NCBI GenBank assembly: GCA_002938045.1
Contig: PTLJ01000001.1
Location: 1 to 40,326, forward strand
DNA: 40,326 bases
Source: Alphaproteobacteria bacterium MarineAlpha3_Bin4
Lineage (GTDB): Bacteria > Pseudomonadota > Alphaproteobacteria > Rhodospirillales > Casp-alpha2
Reading direction: 5' to 3'
Shown: positions 15,883-23,844 of the stretch, in pieces
Layout: each line of letters starts with the position of its first letter
Position numbering within the stretch: the stretch's first letter is position 1
Translations under genes and position numbers: made by a program
Notes under the pieces: generated by a model
What the model was told of the DNA's origin: nothing
The model's input: only the letters and a program-made list of their open reading frames with translations
Database searches by the model: none

Positions 15883-17208
15883 ATGAACGACGACGCGTGC
15901 CATATGACAGCCGTGGATGCGGTGCGCGCGATCATCGATGGCGAATTGACGTCTGCGGAGTTGGTCACAGCCTGTTTAGCACGTTGTGCCAAACGCGAAC
16001 CGGTAGTCAAGGCCTGGGCTCATCTTGACCCAGACCTAGCGATGGCTGAAGCTCGCGCCACGGACGAGGCGCTTGCTAGTGGCGTCGAACCGGGGCCCTT
16101 GCAAGGTATTCCCGTCGGCATCAAGGACATCATCGATACAGCCGACCTGCCGACCGAAAACGGCTCCGCGCTGTTCGCCGGCCGTCGACCGGCCCAGGAC
16201 GCGACCACAGTAGCGTTGCTCAGGCGTGCCGGCGCCGTGATAATGGGCAAGACAGTAACCACTGAATTCGCCATGTCTGGTGCGCACGGTACCACCAATC
16301 CGCACCATCCGGCGCATACGCCAGGTGGCTCATCGAGTGGTTCGGGTGCTGCTGTCGCCGATTTCATGGCGTCGCTGGCTTTGGGAAGTCAAACCGGTGG
16401 TTCTGTAATTCGTCCGGCATCGTTCTGCGGCATCTACGGCTACAAACCAACGTTTGGGTCGATCTCGCGGGCGCGCACATTCATTCTTGCACGGCGGCTT
16501 GACCACATCGGCGTCTACGGTCGTAGCCTCGCTGATCTGGCGTTGATCGGGGATGCGCTGATGGTTTGGGACCCAGCCGACCTAGATATGCGTGACCAAC
16601 CCGCCTGTGGACTTATTGACGCCTGGACGGAGCGGGTAGTTAAAACTCCACGCCTGGCCTTCGTAACAGGCCCACCGTGGGATTACGCCGAGCCACACAT
16701 GCCACCACTGTTCGAGGCATACGTCGATAAGCTGGCGGACGCCGTCACTCAGGTCGAACTGGCAGGCGTCTTTGAATCTGCGCTCGATGTCCAAGTGACG
16801 GTGATGAATGCTAACCTGTATGCTAACCTGGAAGAATACGTGGAGCGCGACGCCGGAAAGTTAATGGCGGAGACAGTCCGTCGTGTCGAGGCTGGACGCG
16901 GCATCTCGGCTGACGCATACATCCGGGCATTGGAACTCGCCGATTCTATCGCCGGAGCCCTTGATCACCTGTTCGAGCACTACGACGCCCTTATTACCGC
17001 TGCCGCTCCGGGTGAGGCGCCTGTAGGTCTGGAATCGACGGGTAACCCTGCTTTCCAGCGGATCTGGACCCTGACCGGTGTTCCCACCGTAACCTTGCCC
17101 AAACTGACAGGACCGAATGGTCTGCCGATTGGCGTCCAGGTGATCGGCCGCGCCGGTGGTGATGCCAAACTGTTCCGCATTGCCCGCTGGCTCGACGAAA
17201 GGCCATGA
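15883..17208 (+). CDS. Amidase (amidase signature family, GatA-like)
   Basis: A 441-residue serine amidase with the Ser-cisSer-Lys triad in place: the Lys in VGIKDIIDTADLPTENGS near residue 83, and the glycine/serine-rich GGSSSGSGAAVADFMASLALG block near residue 150, followed by QTGGSVIRPASFCG with the nucleophile. It hydrolyses an amide to acid and ammonia. The start at 15883 follows a GGGAGG about 11 nt upstream; the 30 codons before it are unlike the family. It lacks the context of gatCAB, so it is a catabolic amidase rather than the tRNA amidotransferase. It diverges from the thioesterase-TcuA pair and may belong to the same acid pathway. Confidence 0.88.
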   Translation: MNDDACHMTAVDAVRAIIDGELTSAELVTACLARCAKREPVVKAWAHLDPDLAMAEARATDEALASGVEPGPLQGIPVGIKDIIDTADLPTENGSALFAGRRPAQDATTVALLRRAGAVIMGKTVTTEFAMSGAHGTTNPHHPAHTPGGSSSGSGAAVADFMASLALGSQTGGSVIRPASFCGIYGYKPTFGSISRARTFILARRLDHIGVYGRSLADLALIGDALMVWDPADLDMRDQPACGLIDAWTERVVKTPRLAFVTGPPWDYAEPHMPPLFEAYVDKLADAVTQVELAGVFESALDVQVTVMNANLYANLEEYVERDAGKLMAETVRRVEAGRGISADAYIRALELADSIAGALDHLFEHYDALITAAAPGEAPVGLESTGNPAFQRIWTLTGVPTVTLPKLTGPNGLPIGVQVIGRAGGDAKLFRIARWLDERP

Positions 17209-17217
17209 TGGCTAATA

Positions 17218-17262
17218 AAAACGGCTTTGAAGTCTTGCTGAAGACAACGGCCGAAACCGTTT
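17218..17262 (+). terminator. Stem-loop downstream of the amidase gene
   Basis: GTCTT-GCTG-AAGAC forms a perfect inner hairpin at 17232-17245, with an outer AAACGG/CCGTTT pairing at 17218-17223 and 17257-17262. It begins 10 bp after the amidase stop and ends in TTT, consistent with a weak terminator. Confidence 0.35.
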
Positions 17263-17440
17263 AATCCTGTGCGACGGCGTCAGGAGCCTAGCGCCGACCG
17301 ATTGCAACCGCTTCTCTCTTAAAATGCAGCTCCATAACTGCTAGCTTCCAGAAACTGGACAAGGTGCACGCTTCATAGAATTTAAAGCGCATCATAGGTT
17401 TTAAAGTACGACTAAGTTCGACGCACCGACGGCGGGAACC

Positions 17441-18466
17441 CTACGACGCCGGCTTTTCAGCTTCGATCAGTTCGGTGAAGCGCTTGCGCAGTAGTTCGGC
17501 CTGGTAATCGGGAATGTCGTAAACCCAGCCCTCGGTTCGCTTGGCAATGGCGGCCGCCTGCTGGGATTCTCCTGAGACTATGACACGCATCCAGTTACGC
17601 GGTTTTTTGTCCCACAGTTCAAGCTTAACTACGTCGCCGTTTACAAGGGTGAACTCTGAAACGCTGGCTTCCGTATCCGTAAGCGTCAATTCGGTCTGCC
17701 GACGGACGTCATTCAGTAGAAAGTTATTGACCACGTTAGCAATCGAGCGTGGTCCGTAGCTGGTTTTAAGCTTCATGCCCTCCGGCACGCTCTCGAGTTT
17801 GAAACCATCCTTGACCGACAAATCACCGACGATGGTAAAGGTCTCGCCGTCTGGGTGGCTGAAACGGACATGTTTAATCTGCTCTAGCGGGATGTCGATG
17901 ATATTGCGGACCAGCCAGTCGCGTGGCTCGCCGCCGATTTCGACAGCGCCCTTTGCAAGCCAGGCCTGGTCTTCGTTGGGTCTGCGAATATAAATGCCCC
18001 CGGTCATTGTAGCCGGGAGCGAGTAGTTGTCGCGGCCTAAGATTAGATTCGCTATTTCCTTGTCGTTTTTGTCAACGAACGTCAAAAGCCGCGCCTGGCT
18101 TTTCTCTGAGAGTGGATCTTCGAGACGAAGTTTGGCGAGTTTTTCCTTGCGTTTGGTTTTTGCTTCCAGGAATTCAAGCGAGGCGAGGCCGAGGATGACC
18201 TTCGCTGCCAACCGGTTATCTATGGCGTAACCGCCGCTCTCGGAAAGAACCCAGCCCTTGTCACTATGGACAAAGGTCATCTGATCGTTACCCTGCCGAA
18301 CTTGGAACGAGGCAACCTGGTCGGCATTTTCCAGCAAGCTCGGAAAGACGCGTTCGCCATCAGCGCGAAACTCCAAAAACTGCGGCCGCATTCCGAGCGC
18401 TAGCGTAGCGGCGGTGACGGAGATCACAGCGACGATGCCGAGGATGGTGAATGTGCGCGGTGTCAT
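17441..18466 (-). CDS. DUF4340 domain-containing protein of a Gld-type ABC operon
   Basis: A 341-residue protein with an N-terminal membrane anchor (residues ~7-27) followed by a large extracytoplasmic domain of the DUF4340 type. Seen in it are an early WVLSESGGYAIDN strand region and a later repeat of the same fold ending in GWVYDIPDYQAELL. The family has no assigned biochemical role but regularly accompanies GldG-like proteins and an ABC-2 exporter. It is the last gene of the four-gene minus-strand operon, 27 bp after the GldG-like gene. It probably acts at the periplasmic face together with it. Confidence 0.8.
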   Translation of the reverse strand: MTPRTFTILGIVAVISVTAATLALGMRPQFLEFRADGERVFPSLLENADQVASFQVRQGNDQMTFVHSDKGWVLSESGGYAIDNRLAAKVILGLASLEFLEAKTKRKEKLAKLRLEDPLSEKSQARLLTFVDKNDKEIANLILGRDNYSLPATMTGGIYIRRPNEDQAWLAKGAVEIGGEPRDWLVRNIIDIPLEQIKHVRFSHPDGETFTIVGDLSVKDGFKLESVPEGMKLKTSYGPRSIANVVNNFLLNDVRRQTELTLTDTEASVSEFTLVNGDVVKLELWDKKPRNWMRVIVSGESQQAAAIAKRTEGWVYDIPDYQAELLRKRFTELIEAEKPAS

Positions 18467-18493
18467 TGCGTTTCCTTCCTCGTCTCGTTTTCC

Positions 18494-20371
18494 TCAGGCG
18501 ACCCTGTGCCGAACGCGTCGGAACAGTATCAACACCAGCGTAGCGACGCCAAGAAGAAGCGGTATCGCAACAATGTTAAGAAACTTCAGCAACATGTCTA
18601 AATTGTCGATGTCCTCGCGAAGCGCATGTTGCACATCGCGCAACTGACGGCGGATCGAGATCATCTCGCGTCTCCGATTCTCGATCGCTTGACGGTCGGC
18701 GGTTGTCACCGTTGCTTCGCCGCCGTTTTCCTCCTGCGACACTAGCTGGGTCATTTCCTGTTGCACCTGTTTTAGTTTGGCGACCAGCTCTTGTTCCTTG
18801 GCCCGGTACTTTAGCTCGGCGTCTTGGCGGATGCGTAGCACCATGCTGAATGGCCGCGTCGTCTCACCACGGCTGCGTAACCCGACTAAGGTTGAGCCGC
18901 CGGCTAGATTCTCGAGCGCGTTGAGTACTAGATCGGCGTTGCTGGCGAAGGGGACTTGGTAGTTCTGGCCAAAGAGGTCCTGCTGCTCGACCCAAAATTG
19001 ATCGTGCAGCAGATCGGCGTCGCTAACGACGATGACATTGATCGGGTCTTTGGCGGACGCCATGTGCGTTGCCACGGACTCCAGCTGTTTTTCCTTATCT
19101 GGCTTGGGTCGACCATCTGGATAAGCACTTTTAGTTAAACCCTGAACCCGCGCGGCGATGATGAGCGGTTTCCCTTCCGGCTTGAACTCGCGGAACAAAG
19201 CGACGACGTCAGGGTTCATGCGAACCTTTTCGGCATCAATGCGCGCCGCACGAACCTTGGTAGTAATTAGTGGAGTTAGTTTCGTCGTTGCGCCATCAGC
19301 GGCAACCAGACTGCCGGCGGAAGCGACGTTGACGCGGTTGAGGTTGCTGGTTATTGGATCATTTGTGTTGAAGTTGCGCTTGTCCAACGACAGCCAAACG
19401 ACGTAATCAGCGACAGCGATTTGTCCATCTCGGCGGACGTTGACCCGCCGAGCCGTGTCGAGATCGCCGACCACCTTACCGGCCTCTAGCGCGACGCCCC
19501 AGGCTTTGAGTAGCGGGCCAAGGTCGGATACGCCCGCGTCCGGCGCGCCACGCGCTACGGCTATCTCGACTTCCGAATTTGGGTCATTGAAGATCAGCGC
19601 GGGGCCGCCTTTGAGGACGAATTGGTCAATGGCATAGAGTAGCAGCTCGTTGAGTTGCTTCGGGTGGGCGATCAGCAGTATATCCACCTCTTCGGGAATC
19701 GTCGTTTCGGTGGCTTCGATGTTACGAACGTCAAAAAAATCGGCGATTTGGTCAACGATAGCCCAGCGTGGTTGCTGCGCCATCGGAATTCCATTGATCG
19801 GTATCCCGCTTAGAATTCCGATGGTTTTCGGCTCCGGATTGACTAGGCCTTGGATCATACGGGTCAGGTCGTACTCCAGGAAGGCCTCCCGTCGTGGGTT
19901 CAAATACCCGATGGTTTCCTGGTCGTCGGTGCTGTTGGTAGTGACGAGGCCGAAATAGCCGCGGTCGCCAGCGTTGTTTATTGGCACACCCTGAAGACCG
20001 AATGCAACGGCGCGATCTTCGTCCTCGGTGAACGGCTCGGGGTTGTAAAGCTCGAAGCGTAACTTGCCTTCGGAAATATTCGCGTATTGATCGAGTAGGT
20101 CGCGAATGCGGTTGAAGTAGGTCTGAAGACGCGGATTGACTTCGCCGAGAGCTTTCGAGAAATAGAGCCGGACTGTAATAGGTTCGTCAATTGAGGAGAT
20201 CACTTGGCTGGTGCCTTCGGACAAAGTAAAAAGTCGGTCCTCGGTCAGATCAAGGCGCTGGCCCTTTAACGCGGCATTGGCGAAGATATTGACAGCGAAA
20301 AAGATTGCCACTGCGAAGCCGAGCCCACCGAGCGCTAGTTTGGCCCTATTACTGGTTTTCGATTTATCCAT
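18494..20371 (-). CDS. GldG-like ABC-associated auxiliary protein
   Basis: A 625-residue protein with an N-terminal membrane helix (about 13-33), then the typical QRLDLTEDRLFTLSEGTSQVISSID segment that opens the GldG/ABC_transp_aux domain. The periplasmic part is large, contains a coiled-coil-prone stretch near residues 500-580 (KAKEQELVAKLKQVQQEM), and ends with a second helix (about 595-615) and a basic tail. It should be anchored by both ends. In Flavobacterium, GldG works with GldA and GldF in gliding; in proteobacteria without gliding its role is unknown. It starts 9 bp after the permease gene. Confidence 0.86.
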   Translation of the reverse strand: MDKSKTSNRAKLALGGLGFAVAIFFAVNIFANAALKGQRLDLTEDRLFTLSEGTSQVISSIDEPITVRLYFSKALGEVNPRLQTYFNRIRDLLDQYANISEGKLRFELYNPEPFTEDEDRAVAFGLQGVPINNAGDRGYFGLVTTNSTDDQETIGYLNPRREAFLEYDLTRMIQGLVNPEPKTIGILSGIPINGIPMAQQPRWAIVDQIADFFDVRNIEATETTIPEEVDILLIAHPKQLNELLLYAIDQFVLKGGPALIFNDPNSEVEIAVARGAPDAGVSDLGPLLKAWGVALEAGKVVGDLDTARRVNVRRDGQIAVADYVVWLSLDKRNFNTNDPITSNLNRVNVASAGSLVAADGATTKLTPLITTKVRAARIDAEKVRMNPDVVALFREFKPEGKPLIIAARVQGLTKSAYPDGRPKPDKEKQLESVATHMASAKDPINVIVVSDADLLHDQFWVEQQDLFGQNYQVPFASNADLVLNALENLAGGSTLVGLRSRGETTRPFSMVLRIRQDAELKYRAKEQELVAKLKQVQQEMTQLVSQEENGGEATVTTADRQAIENRRREMISIRRQLRDVQHALREDIDNLDMLLKFLNIVAIPLLLGVATLVLILFRRVRHRVA

Positions 20372-20380
20372 CAGCTCGCC

Positions 20381-21115
20381 TCAACTGCCTTTTTTGATGT
20401 CGATAATGACGACGTTGGCAAACAGCCATATGGCGATCAGCGACGCGAAGAACACAGCATCGCGAAGATCGATCAGGCCGCGGGTGACGGATTCGAAATG
20501 GGCCAGGAAGCTCATCTGGAAGATTGCTTGGCTGACGATTTCCGGTGCAAGGGTACGGACAAAGTCCTGCACTAGTTCAGCTCCGCTCATGGTAAACAGA
20601 AAGCATACCGTCGCCGACATAATGAAGGCGATGACCTGGTTCTTGGTTAGCGCCGATAGGCACGACCCAATCGCTAGGTAGGCACCGGCCATGACGAAAC
20701 TGCCGACGTAGCTGGCTAGGATGACGCCGTTGTCCGGATCGCCGAGCACGTTGACAGTGATCCACATCGGCGCTGTCAGGCTAAGAGCGATACCGCAAAA
20801 CGCCCAGGCGGCAAAATACTTACCGAGTACCGCCTCGGTGGTCGAGATTGGCAGTGTCATCAAAATTTCGATGGTCCCGGTCTTGCGCTCTTCTGCCCAT
20901 AGCCGCATGGCGATCGCAGGCACCAACAGCAGGAATAGCCAGGGGTGATAGACGAAGAAAGCCTGCAAGTCGGCTTGCGCGCGGACGAAAAAGCCGCCGA
21001 CGTAGAACGCGAAGGCGCCGGTCAAGGTCAGGAAAATAAAAATGAAGACAAGAGCGATTGGGGTCGCGAAGTATGCCCGGAGTTCCCTCATCGCGACGAT
21101 GCCAACGTTACCCAC
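20381..21115 (-). CDS. ABC-2 type permease (GldF/NosY-like)
   Basis: A 244-residue membrane protein with six hydrophobic segments and the ABC-2 permease opening RELRAYFATPIALVFIFIFL. RLWAEERKTGTIEILMTLP, a hallmark of this group, lies near residue 75. It forms the channel of the transporter whose ATPase is encoded just upstream. The start is placed at GTG 21115 because GGAGG lies 6 nt before it; this start overlaps the ATPase stop by 8 bp. A TTG at 21142 and an ATG at 21091 are less well supported. Confidence 0.87.
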   Translation of the reverse strand: MGNVGIVAMRELRAYFATPIALVFIFIFLTLTGAFAFYVGGFFVRAQADLQAFFVYHPWLFLLLVPAIAMRLWAEERKTGTIEILMTLPISTTEAVLGKYFAAWAFCGIALSLTAPMWITVNVLGDPDNGVILASYVGSFVMAGAYLAIGSCLSALTKNQVIAFIMSATVCFLFTMSGAELVQDFVRTLAPEIVSQAIFQMSFLAHFESVTRGLIDLRDAVFFASLIAIWLFANVVIIDIKKGS

Positions 21116-22067
21116 GATTGACCTCCGTGCCGTCTTCGCCAATGGTGATCTGCCGGAAGACCTCGTCGAGAGCGCCTTTTTCCGTATAGATCTCGGTAAT
21201 GTTAAAACCTTTCTCGCGCATCAGCGCGCCGACGGCGACGGTGATAGGCTGTCCATCCTTGCTGACGACCCTGAGCGAAGCGCGCCCGTCGGCCCGACTC
21301 AAGATGTCTACGCCGCCGACCTCGTCCAGGGCCTCAATCGCCGGCTTAGCGAGATCGAGTTCGGCCGGTTCAAGCTCGATGCGGACGGCGTTATGAATCG
21401 ATGAGCGGCCGATCAACTGTTCGGGCGTTCCGTCGGCGACCAGGCGCCCTTCCGAAATGATTACGGCACGCGTACATACGGCCTCGACCTCTTCCAGAAT
21501 ATGTGTCGAGACGATGACGGCTTTGTCTGCTGCCATTTCACGGATCAGGTTGCGGACGTGGTGTTTCTGATTGGGGTCGAGGCCGTCTGTGGGCTCGTCC
21601 ATGATCAATACCGGCGGGTCGTGGAGCATCGCCTGCGCCAGTCCGACGCGACGTTTGAACCCTTTCGACAGCGTTTCAATGGATTGATCGAGGACACTCT
21701 TGAGCGACGTTTTCTCGACTATCTGTTCGATGCAGACCTGCTTTTCTGCGCCGCGGTAACCGCGAACTTGGGCGACAAAATCGAGAAACGACGCTGGTGT
21801 CATGTCGCCGTAGGCGGGCGCGCCCTCCGGAAGGTAGCCAAGCCGCTTCTGCACCTCGACCGGTTTCTCGCCGACATCGAAGCCACAGACTTCGACCGTG
21901 CCGGATGTCGCCGGAAGAAACCCGGTGATGATTTTCATGGTCGTCGATTTGCCAGCGCCGTTGGGGCCCAAGAAGCCGACCACTTCGCCACGACCAACCG
22001 CCATAGAAATGCTATTGACGGCGTTCAATGGACCAAAGCGTTTGACGAGATTCTGGAGTTTGATCAT
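21108..22067 (-). CDS. ABC transporter ATP-binding protein (GldA/CcmA-like)
   Basis: A 319-residue ATPase with all the expected motifs: Walker A GPNGAGKST near residue 35, signature LSKGFKRRVGLAQAM near 135, Walker B VLIMDEPTDGLDP near 155, and a switch histidine in STHILEEV. A ~100-residue C-terminal domain follows, as in GldA and related exporters. It powers the ABC-2 permease encoded next, with the GldG-like and DUF4340 proteins completing the system. It is the first gene of the operon; the 155 bp upstream, up to the aquaporin stop, is A+T rich and probably holds the promoter. Confidence 0.92.
   Translation of the reverse strand: MIKLQNLVKRFGPLNAVNSISMAVGRGEVVGFLGPNGAGKSTTMKIITGFLPATSGTVEVCGFDVGEKPVEVQKRLGYLPEGAPAYGDMTPASFLDFVAQVRGYRGAEKQVCIEQIVEKTSLKSVLDQSIETLSKGFKRRVGLAQAMLHDPPVLIMDEPTDGLDPNQKHHVRNLIREMAADKAVIVSTHILEEVEAVCTRAVIISEGRLVADGTPEQLIGRSSIHNAVRIELEPAELDLAKPAIEALDEVGGVDILSRADGRASLRVVSKDGQPITVAVGALMREKGFNITEIYTEKGALDEVFRQITIGEDGTEVNRG
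21122..21126 (-). promoter_or_regulatory. Ribosome binding site inside the ATPase gene for the permease GTG start
   Basis: On the minus strand GGAGG is followed by 6 nt and then GTG at 21115. The site is within the last codons of the ATPase gene, so translation of the two is coupled. Confidence 0.6.
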
Positions 22068-22222
22068 TTGCAGGACGAGTTATTGTTGTGCCACTCGTTT
22101 TCCAAAAATTATTCTGCACCGTCAGCGTATTTTGCCAAATAAATATGGCGATCTTTTGGCGGGTCAAGCCCCTATCGAAAGTAATTCTGGTACGCCGTGA
22201 GTATAGATAACAACTTGATACT

Positions 22223-22906
22223 TCAAGGCTCTTTAGAGGAATTCGCGAGCAACCATCGGAAGACCAACGTCGCTACAACAGCGCCGGCGAACTCGGCGGC
22301 GATGAAGCCCGGCGCATCTACCAGTCGGATACCGGAGAAGGTGTCCGTGAACGAACGTGCGATGGTGACCGCCGGGTTGGCGAAGGACGTCGACGATGTA
22401 AACCAATATCCCGCTGAGATGAACAGCCCGACCGCGTAAGGCACGGCGTCGGGTCGCCATTTCAGGCAACCGACGATGGTTGCCACCAGGCCAAAGGTGG
22501 CGACGAATTCAGCTAACCATTGTGGCGGTCCGGTGCGGATGTGGATGCCGGCCGTGAACGGCGCGTGATCGAACATCAGATGAGCTGCCAACACTCCGAG
22601 CAGCCCGGCGATGACCTGAATTACGACGTAAGCCGCCGCGACGCCAGCACCGATCTCGCGCCGGATTAGGAAAGCCAGCGTCACAGCAGGATTGAAATGG
22701 GCGCCTGAGACGGCGCCGAAAACTAAAATTAGGACCACTAAGATGGCGCCGGTGGCGATGGTATTGGCCAAGAGCGCTACCGCAGTATTGCCGCCAGCCA
22801 GCGCCTCGCCCATGATCCCTGAACCGACCACCGTGGCGAGCAAGAATCCAGTGCCGAGCGCTTCGGCGGCGAGCCGGCGGGCCAGGGACGGCGTCGACGC
22901 TGTCAT
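22223..22906 (-). CDS. aqpS: MIP-family aquaglyceroporin, likely arsenite channel
   Basis: A 227-residue membrane channel with six helices and both pore loops: HFNPAVT in the first half and FANPAVTIARS in the second. The arginine after the second NPA motif is conserved. The ATG overlaps the TGA of the arsenate reductase gene by ATGA. This pairing matches the rhizobial ars operon, where AqpS lets arsenite made by ArsC flow out of the cell. A longer open frame upstream (to 23101) is only the antisense-phase reading of arsC and has no helix pattern. Neither arsR nor a pump such as ACR3/ArsB is in the window. Confidence 0.82.
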   Translation of the reverse strand: MTASTPSLARRLAAEALGTGFLLATVVGSGIMGEALAGGNTAVALLANTIATGAILVVLILVFGAVSGAHFNPAVTLAFLIRREIGAGVAAAYVVIQVIAGLLGVLAAHLMFDHAPFTAGIHIRTGPPQWLAEFVATFGLVATIVGCLKWRPDAVPYAVGLFISAGYWFTSSTSFANPAVTIARSFTDTFSGIRLVDAPGFIAAEFAGAVVATLVFRWLLANSSKEP

Positions 22907-23367
22907 CCGGCGTCTTCGATGTCCTCGACGTCGTCGAGGAATTTTTGGATGCGCGCGTCGATGCGTTCGTAAATTTGGGCGTAATGGGCGCGGATTTCGT
23001 CGGCAGAGCCACGAAACACCGCCGGGTCGGGAAACGGCCAGTGGGCGTTTTCCGGATGCCCGAGCCAGATCGGGCAGGCCTCCCCGGCAGCGTTGTCGCA
23101 AACGGTAATTATCAGATCCATTTCCACTGCACCCGGATTGGTGAAACCGTCCCAGCTCTTGGAGCTGAAGCCGGCAATATCGTGACCCTTGGCGGCCAGC
23201 AGTTCCAGAGTATTAGGATTGACCACGCCAGCCGGATGGCTGCCAGCGCTGTAGGCACAGTAGCGGCCGCCGCCGAGGCGGGCCAAAATTGCTTCGGCCA
23301 TAATGCTGCGGCACGAGTTGCCGGTGCAGATAAAGAGGATGTTCTTGATTGTAGTGGTCATCGGCAT
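22903..23367 (-). CDS. arsC: Arsenate reductase, thioredoxin-linked (LMW-PTPase fold)
   Basis: A 154-residue enzyme of the low-molecular-weight phosphatase fold. The CX5R loop is CTGNSCR (Cys14 to Arg20). A second pair of cysteines lies in VCDNAAGEACPIW, as needed for the disulfide relay of thioredoxin-coupled ArsC. HWPFPDPA supplies the acid Asp. It reduces arsenate to arsenite, which leaves through the coupled aquaglyceroporin. AAGGG lies just upstream of ATG 23367 and supports the start. A plain tyrosine phosphatase is unlikely given the extra cysteines and the partner gene. Confidence 0.87.
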   Translation of the reverse strand: MPMTTTIKNILFICTGNSCRSIMAEAILARLGGGRYCAYSAGSHPAGVVNPNTLELLAAKGHDIAGFSSKSWDGFTNPGAVEMDLIITVCDNAAGEACPIWLGHPENAHWPFPDPAVFRGSADEIRAHYAQIYERIDARIQKFLDDVEDIEDAG

Positions 23368-23543
23368 CGCCCTTACACGTTATGGCGGCGCGTTGGCAAG
23401 TTAAACTTAAGTGTCACAATATGTGCTGTTGCGAGCCTGTCCCTCAATGGCTTCGAGGGGTTCCTTGCCGCAAGTGGTGCTGGTGCCTTAGGCTACTAGG
23501 CCTGGATGTCTTTTAGAGTTTCCTGTCCACACGTTGCAGCCAG

Positions 23544-23550
23544 AGGAGGA
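23544..23550 (+). promoter_or_regulatory. Strong ribosome binding site for a TTG start
   Basis: AGGAGGA lies 4 nt before TTG 23555. There is no in-frame ATG near the start of this short gene, so the site determines its start. Confidence 0.65.
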
Positions 23551-23554
23551 TTGA

Positions 23555-23842
23555 TTGGCAGCACCGCAATTTCTTGTCCACGATACCGTCGACACAGTGG
23601 GCGTGGTCGTCGTTGAGGGTGTTAAAGCTGGTGCCGCACTGTCGGGCTGGCTGATGGCCACCGACGCGACGATCAGAATCAAGTCCCTGGGTTCGATACC
23701 GCTAGGCCACAAGGTCGCGCTGCGCGACATAAAGGAGGGCGCCACCATCATCAAGTACGGCCACGACATCGGCGTCGCTGTTAAGGATATAAAGAAGGGA
23801 GGCCATGTACACATCCAGAATGTTAAGACCAAGAGGTGGTAG
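23555..23842 (+). CDS. suyA: UxaA-family small (SAF-domain) subunit, candidate (2R)-sulfolactate sulfo-lyase alpha
   Basis: A 95-residue SAF-domain protein. It shows VHDTVDTVGVVVVEGVKAG at the start, IPLGHKVALRDIKEG in the middle and a HVHIQNVKTKRW C-terminus. In UxaA and GarD this domain is fused to the large catalytic part; here it is a separate gene directly before it, as in SuyAB, which splits sulfolactate into pyruvate and sulfite. The KTKRW ending and the LDH2-family neighbour fit SuyA better than altronate dehydratase. This is family memory, not a search result. TTG start with a strong ribosome site. Confidence 0.6.
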   Translation: MAAPQFLVHDTVDTVGVVVVEGVKAGAALSGWLMATDATIRIKSLGSIPLGHKVALRDIKEGATIIKYGHDIGVAVKDIKKGGHVHIQNVKTKRW

Positions 23843-23844
23843 GG

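Noticed and set aside
22907..23101. N-terminal extension of the aquaporin gene
   Set aside because: The extra residues are Arg/Pro-rich and lie wholly over arsC in another frame; the ATG at 22906 overlapping the arsC stop gives a normal channel.
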